From Bactrocera neohumeralis (taxonomy: Eukaryota > Arthropoda > Insecta > Diptera > Tephritidae), in contig NC_065922.1 of NCBI RefSeq assembly GCF_024586455.1, forward strand, positions 36,762,089 to 36,826,088: a stretch of 64,000 bases of DNA, in the 5' to 3' direction. The notes beneath the pieces are model-generated. The model searched no databases and was not told the DNA's origin. It worked only from the letters and a program-made list of their open reading frames with translations. The first letter of the stretch is position 1. Each line of letters starts with the position of its first letter. A program made the translations under genes and the position numbers. This document shows positions 58,494 to 64,000 of this stretch, in pieces.

Positions 58494-60659
58494 TATAAAG
58501 ACTTCAGCAATCTTAAACTAAAAGGATAATCTCCGCTATCTAAGTTCAAATATATTTCAGCTTTCGAGTACTCATGGTCAAAATTTGAGGTAGATTCCTT
58601 AGGTAATATTCTCTGAACCTCAGATCCTGCGCTATTAAAATAAGTACCTTTGCTACGTTTGGTATCTCTCTTTTAGAAAAAAGTTTAGAATATTTTCCAG
58701 CATCCTTTCTATATTATATGAACTCGTATTCCTCTAACCATACATTTAGATACATTCTCAACTAACAAATAAATCGCTTTTCCATTTCTCTAACTCAATG
58801 GCGTTGTTCCAAAAATGTACCTAAAAAGGATTAAGTCCCTCTCCAAAGCCACTCCACTGCCAATTAAACAGACGCTTTATTTATATCAACATTCATTATT
58901 ATTATTAGCCAACGATTTAATTTAGAGTGCCATTTTCGAATATTTATGGCGCAAAGAAAGCCACACAGTCCATAATCTCAGCACCAGCCAAGGCGACCTC
59001 ATAACTTCGACTTATAATCAGAAATTATGGCGCGTTGCGGCCTTTGCGGTAGGGAGAAGAAGAGAGAAGAAGAGCATGTGAAGCGCTAAGCCGGGACCAA
59101 ATGCAAATTACACAGACCAAAGCAACAACAACGCCAAAGGACAACAAACAATGCAAAAGCAACACAAAACTATTATTTTGAATTAGCGACGGTGAGTGGG
59201 AAGTGAGCGGCGGGATGGGCAAACTATTCGCACAATAAAACAACACAATAAATTTGAGTAAGGAAATCTTAACAATTATACACCATATAGGATATGGCAT
59301 GCGCTTACAAGGATAACACAAGAAACAGTCCTTTTCGCATCAAGACTTCTATACACCTTGGGCTTAGCATGTGTGTAGGGGGGCAGTGGACGCATATGTG
59401 TTTGCCGCACTACACAAACGCTTGGCAACCGGGCAAACTATGTAACAATCGAATTCGACGGACACACGATACGATTTCAGGGTTGCATTCTCATTCACAT
59501 TTTATAGCCTCATCTATTCATCCAGCCAATAAAGCAGCCGACTACCGAGCTCTTCGCCGGCGGTGGCGGTGGCGGTGTAATAATCATTTCGGCTACCATC
59601 ACTCGGCGTACTGTGCATTTAGCGAGCGCAATTTATTTTCCATACCAATTTCATGCGAATACCACAATGAATAACAACAATAAAACTACAACAAAAAGCA
59701 GGCATGTAATAATATCGGGCTACTACAAAGCACAATAAATGCTTCACTACAAAATATAACAATTTTAAATCCCTTATAGACAGTCTACATTTGGGGGTTT
59801 CGCCGGCGGAAGGTGTGAGCCGAACACACATACACAGGCATACAGTTAGCTCGCTTACTGCGAAGCTTTGCATGTACTTTCATTTTCTTCGTAGCCACAA
59901 TTTTTGGTGCTTCTCTTCGCATCATAAAATTAGTCTTTAGCCGGCTCCCGGCTCTAACGTCTGATCACCACTCTCCCTCTTCTTCTAGCTCTGCCTATAT
60001 ATCGGCGGTCGCGGCGACCACACATACGCGACCATAAAAATGCTGTGCAGATATTCCTTGGTATTGGTTAAAAGCATGAATCAAAGGGTAAATGGCTCAG
60101 CGGTTGAGTTACATACTCATATGCCAATGGAGAGTCTTGCTTATTGTTTCGCGGTGCGGGAAGCTAATATCCCAGAAATGGAAAGCTTAAGCGTTACTTT
60201 ACAATGCTCACGTTGCCGTAATTTAGAGCGTTAGTCGCAGAGAAATTGAGTTGTTCTTGGTGTGTGTTAGACGCATTGGCCTTACGAATACACTGTCGAA
60301 ATGACTTAATCAAATTGACTTTTAAACTTTATAATTTGAAAATACCTAATTTCAAGAATTAGTTGAGGTTAAAAAAAAATACTATCCATTCTTATTTACC
60401 TTTCACATTAGACTTAAGCGAACCCTTAAACCGAATATGTCGAAGTGGCTCCGCTGAAGCTTCCTCCCTTTTAGCCGTGAACCAAGGTTTCACAAGGGTT
60501 TGCTAGTTTATCTTCCACAAGGCTTACTCACGTTTTAAGGGTGCGCGAGGACGCAAGCGTAAGAATTGGGTAAAGTCCTACAACTGTAACTGCTTATCCA
60601 GAAGCACCCTAGTCTATGGAACGACGTACGAGATATTCGGTTTCATTTACATACATAGT
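58494..60659. other. Non-genic stretch
   Basis: Two-strand short ORFs at 59020-59870 and a 64-codon frame at 60040 have no homology. No transposon or exon could be supported. Confidence 0.4.
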
Positions 60660-60940
60660 ACCAAGATACAGCGGCTTCGCTGGGTAGGTCATGTTTCCGG
60701 ATGGAAGAGAACACTCCAGTTTTGAAGGTTTTCGTTTTAGTAACCGCCGGTGGAATCAGAGGAAAAGGAAAACCTCCACTCTGTTGGAGAGATCAGATGC
60801 AGAAGGTTCGGCTGCATTTGGTATGTCAAATTGGCCCAAAATAGCGAGAAGAAGGAACGACTAGCCCGCTGTTGTTAACTCGGATATAACCGCGTAAGCG
60901 TTGAATACGCCAGTACAGAAGAAGAAGATTATACAGGGTT
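60660..60940 (+). pseudogene. RTE-type LINE 3' tail fragment
   Basis: Corresponds to the last roughly 90 codons of the RTE at 3.54-3.81 kb: CAGCGGCTTCGCTGGGTAGG (RLRWVG), GAGAACACTCCAG, CCTCCACTCTGTTGGAG and CGAGAAGAAGGAACGACTAG (stop replacing W). It ends in an ACAGAAGAAGAAG tail at about 60917-60929. Single-base gaps break the frame. Confidence 0.75.
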
Positions 60941-63059
60941 GGAACTAGTCCATAAACGATATTTGAAGTTCAACTAGCAATTAAATTCCAACTCATTCTT
61001 ATTTGAGGTTTGGTTTCATAGGTCTCTCAGAACCACTTGTTTAATGAGAAGGGTTCAACGAAATACCGGACAATTTTATGTCTTAGGAATTCTTGGTGAT
61101 TTTTCTAAATCTATCTCGGAATTCTCGGGTTATATCATTACTGTTTTTGTAGAGAGTTTTAAGCATGTATTATTCATTTTCGATATAGTTTATTTCTAAG
61201 TAGGGCTATTCAACTGACTGGTTCACAAAAAGTTAAACTAGGGTTGGTAAATGAAGAACAATGAACTCTATTTCTATGATAGTTGGTGTTTAAAAGTCTT
61301 CTTGAGTCCCAAGCACGGTCGACGTAAGCCGATAAATTTGCTACAATTCTAAGTGACTATTTCGAGACTGTTTCCCTGACTTCATAATCTTGAATGCCTC
61401 TGAAGAGATCTAAATTTGATTTATTTGCTTCTATCTTATTTAGAAAGTATTTATTAAAGCACCAAGGAAAGGTTGGTGTAAAATTGTTAGCCTAAAATGA
61501 TTAGCAGTGTCTTGTTCTGAAAATAAACCTAAAACTAACCTTTGAGATTACGAGAACCTTGTAGGCAAAATCCTAATTCTACTTTCGTGGGAGTGCATTA
61601 TTCTACCCGTATATACTTTTATACTTGTGGGGAACGCGACAGCAGAGAAAAAACCATCAGGTATCTGCAGCTAACCTAGGCGTATTTGGTTGTGTTTAGA
61701 AATACCTGGACAGTTTCTGAGAGTTGTCCATCTTAGATGAAGTCTTACCGGTTTTAGTATCGAATTAAGAGCAACGGAACTTGGGGTATAAATTGTTGGA
61801 GGTGTTTCAGAACAGATGAAACCATTTTATCTGAGAACCACATGTCAAGTTAGAACATACAAGGTGTTAATTGACATACAAAAACATAACGTGGCTCACC
61901 TTTTCCCTAATCTTCATTTAAAGCTTACTACTAGTTACTTTCTGATCCAAACAGACTTAGGTCGCCAGAGAAAATCTGCGTTAAGTTGGGGATCGTAATC
62001 AGTCGGTGAGTGATCTTAATGGCTTCCTGGGCAACTTAAGTGCATCGCACCTGAAATAAGATGCAGCCAAGAACTGTCAAGGCGGTAACATTTCTCAATA
62101 TTATTTGGGGTATCTGTTCAAAAAATATATATCACAAATCTTTTTCGTGGCATCGGTGTGTAAAGGGAGAATATAAGGATCTTTCAAATTTTTCAAATCT
62201 TTCAAATATTTTGCTGAGTGTCTTCAATCATTCCACACTGCATATCCATAACTGGAAACAGTCTAGTGGCTGCACTGAGAAACTAACATAGGATTAACTT
62301 CAATTCTAATAGCCAAACAACCAGTGTCCCAAATCCAGAATACACCCAGGTTGGAGTAGACGCCTTTTGTTGCAATCCAACGCAGTGATTGCCTAGTCAT
62401 GTTAGCAGTGCTTGCAAAAATAACAGTTTTGTTATGCTTTAGAATACATATATGTACATATGAATATACTTGCTGTAATAATTTAAGAAAAGCGCTGAAT
62501 TAGCCGGTTGACTGGTGTGCGCCAAAAAGGATTGCGAACGCAGCAATCAGTGTCGAGACACAAATATGAAGCCGAAATATAGTTTAGAGCATACACTTAC
62601 ATACATATCTACATACATACCTTTGTTTCCATACTCAGTTGCTACACATGAGCGACGTTTGTTGCTATTGTTGCTAGTTTGTTGGCGCTTACAATGGTTT
62701 TCGTTAACCATTTTACAAGCCAGAGTTAACAGTACTTTCGACACATGTGTGTATGCGTCAAGTTGTTTGTATGTTTGCATGAAGAGTGCTTTACAGTCTG
62801 ATCCGCACTATTTATTAAATTACAATAAATCGCAAAAAGGGTTACGGCGACTACAATATTTACTTCTTCAGCCATAATTTTATGGCTGCTACGCATCAAA
62901 CGCTTTGCAATGAACGACATGAGGAGATTTGGGTGGAAAGTACGCGGTGCGAGTGATAAGACAGTGATATTTTTAGTTTTTGATACTTTTTATATGTGAA
63001 ATACTTTTTCACTATTTCAAATAAAGTATACAAAATTTGTAATTCTAAAAAAAATATTT
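60941..63059. other. Non-genic stretch
   Basis: No supported gene or repeat. Short ORFs at 61816-62880 lack homology. Confidence 0.4.
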
Positions 63060-63440
63060 GAACGGCAGAAAGCAATCAATGCAGATCATGAAGTCGTCGC
63101 CTAATGTGGGTTGTCCGTTCCCATTTGTCGATGATGAAAACAGAAAAAAAATATTTAAGAAAATGTGCTTGAAAATCGACGTGTGGGCATCATAGACATA
63201 GCAGAGCAACTCAATATCATAACGTCGAAACTGGCAGACAATCTAGCGACGGGGACTACAAAAAATTAGCCGAAATCGAAAAAAACCAAAATACGCTGAA
63301 GGCACTAAAGGCCATCCCAACCGAGACTAGACTGAGACAAGTGTATGGAAAATTGAATCAAGCGTTAGCTTGCTTGTATTCGTTTAAATGGAACCCATTT
63401 TGAAGTCGAAGATAAATATTTGTTTTAAAATTATAATGTT
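63060..63440 (+). mobile_element. Faint mariner relic
   Basis: Low-similarity frames: HEVVA followed by FVDDENRKKIFKKM near 63090-63175 (linker-like), then ALKAIPTETRLRQVYGKLNQ near 63300-63365, which resembles the mariner C-terminal ELKAIP...F..W block. The catalytic core is missing. Confidence 0.35.
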
Positions 63441-64000
63441 TAATTAACGATGGATGTGCCATACGTTTTAAAAGCGGTAGGGGGACAAAAAATTCAATAT
63501 CCTTGGAACGGTATGAATGAACAAAATTTTTTTTGCAGATTATTAAAGGTGAATCTTTTCAGTTTTTTTAATGTGAAGAACAGATGAATAATTTCAATTG
63601 TTTAACAAAAATTTATGTAAAATATTATTATTTAAACATTTATTAATATAATATAGCAAGACCATTTTCCTTTGACTTTTACAATTTTATACTGCACTAA
63701 ATTTCAACCTTCAATAACTTTAACAAAAAATATAATTTTGAAGAAATATTTATACCACGAGGTATGCTTCTGATCCCCTTCCTAATGAACTGCTAAGTTT
63801 CAAAATCGGTGATTTCCGAAATTTTCATGGACCACTTGACGTGGTTTGACCCAGATACTATTTTCTTTTAATAGTTTTGCCTCTAAATTAGAGGTTTGTG
63901 AAATAATACTGTCATAGAGAAGGCGCTTGTTTCGCGATATACTACATCCCATCGCGGATCAAAATTTTGTTTGGAGTACCATTTTTAATGTACCGCAAAC
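63441..64000. other. AT-rich non-genic stretch
   Basis: Nothing recognised. Confidence 0.4.

Noticed and set aside
1..64000. tRNA, rRNA, CRISPR or bacterial-type genes
   Set aside because: No cloverleaf, B-box, rRNA core, repeat-spacer array or prokaryotic gene organisation could be recognised.

Overview
The window looks like non-coding genomic DNA from a higher fly, most likely a tephritid fruit fly. The grounds are an AT-rich background with many CATA/CATATGTA and CA microsatellites, many mariner/Tc1 relics, RTE and RNase H-bearing LINE fragments, and two dispersed repeat families (called R1 and R2 here) that I recall from tephritid sequence. No intact protein-coding gene is visible. Nearly every ORF with recognisable homology is a broken transposase or reverse transcriptase. 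Bacterial features (operons, ribosome binding sites, CRISPR) do not apply.

The most interesting non-transposon content is a set of probable 5' (mostly untranslated) first exons. Each has GTG/GTGAAA-rich fly-UTR composition and ends in a near-consensus splice donor. Exon A (minus, donor boundary 10117) and exon A' (plus, donor boundary 12284) are homologous to each other and lie head-to-head. Four separate anchors put the mirror centre between about 11232 and 11241. Exon B (minus, 28.2 kb to 26762) and exon B' (plus, 47.2 kb to 48381) are also homologous to each other, inverted and 19 kb apart; the similarity includes about 100 bp around the likely transcription start. Weaker candidates are exon C (minus, 29048) and C' (plus, 32005). 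My inference is two divergently transcribed paralogous genes whose coding parts lie off both ends of the window and whose alternative promoters interleave, so opposite transcripts would overlap from 12 to 28 kb. I cannot name the genes.

Layout: 0.35-6.9 kb, Tc1/mariner, LINE, RTE, mariner and Tc1-like relics; 7.9-8.8 kb, R2; 10.1-12.7 kb, divergent A/A' promoter region with tandem repeats and a CTCF-like motif; 12.9-17.1 kb, R2, R1, mariner, R1; 20.1-25.4 kb, cluster of transposon relics; 26.8-32.0 kb, exons B, C and C' and a 695-bp TTAA-flanked MITE; 33.9-34.8 kb, Tc1/mariner relic; 37.0-38.6 kb, R1, a hexamer microsatellite and an internally deleted mariner; 40.0-44.3 kb, LINE and RTE relics; 45.3-47.0 kb, full-length mariner nested in R1; 47.2-48.4 kb, exon B'; 48.7-58.5 kb, scattered R3, LINE, R1, Tc1/mariner and mariner relics and a 220-bp foldback element; 60.7-63.4 kb, an RTE tail and a faint mariner relic. 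The remaining stretches are AT-rich sequence in which I see no gene.
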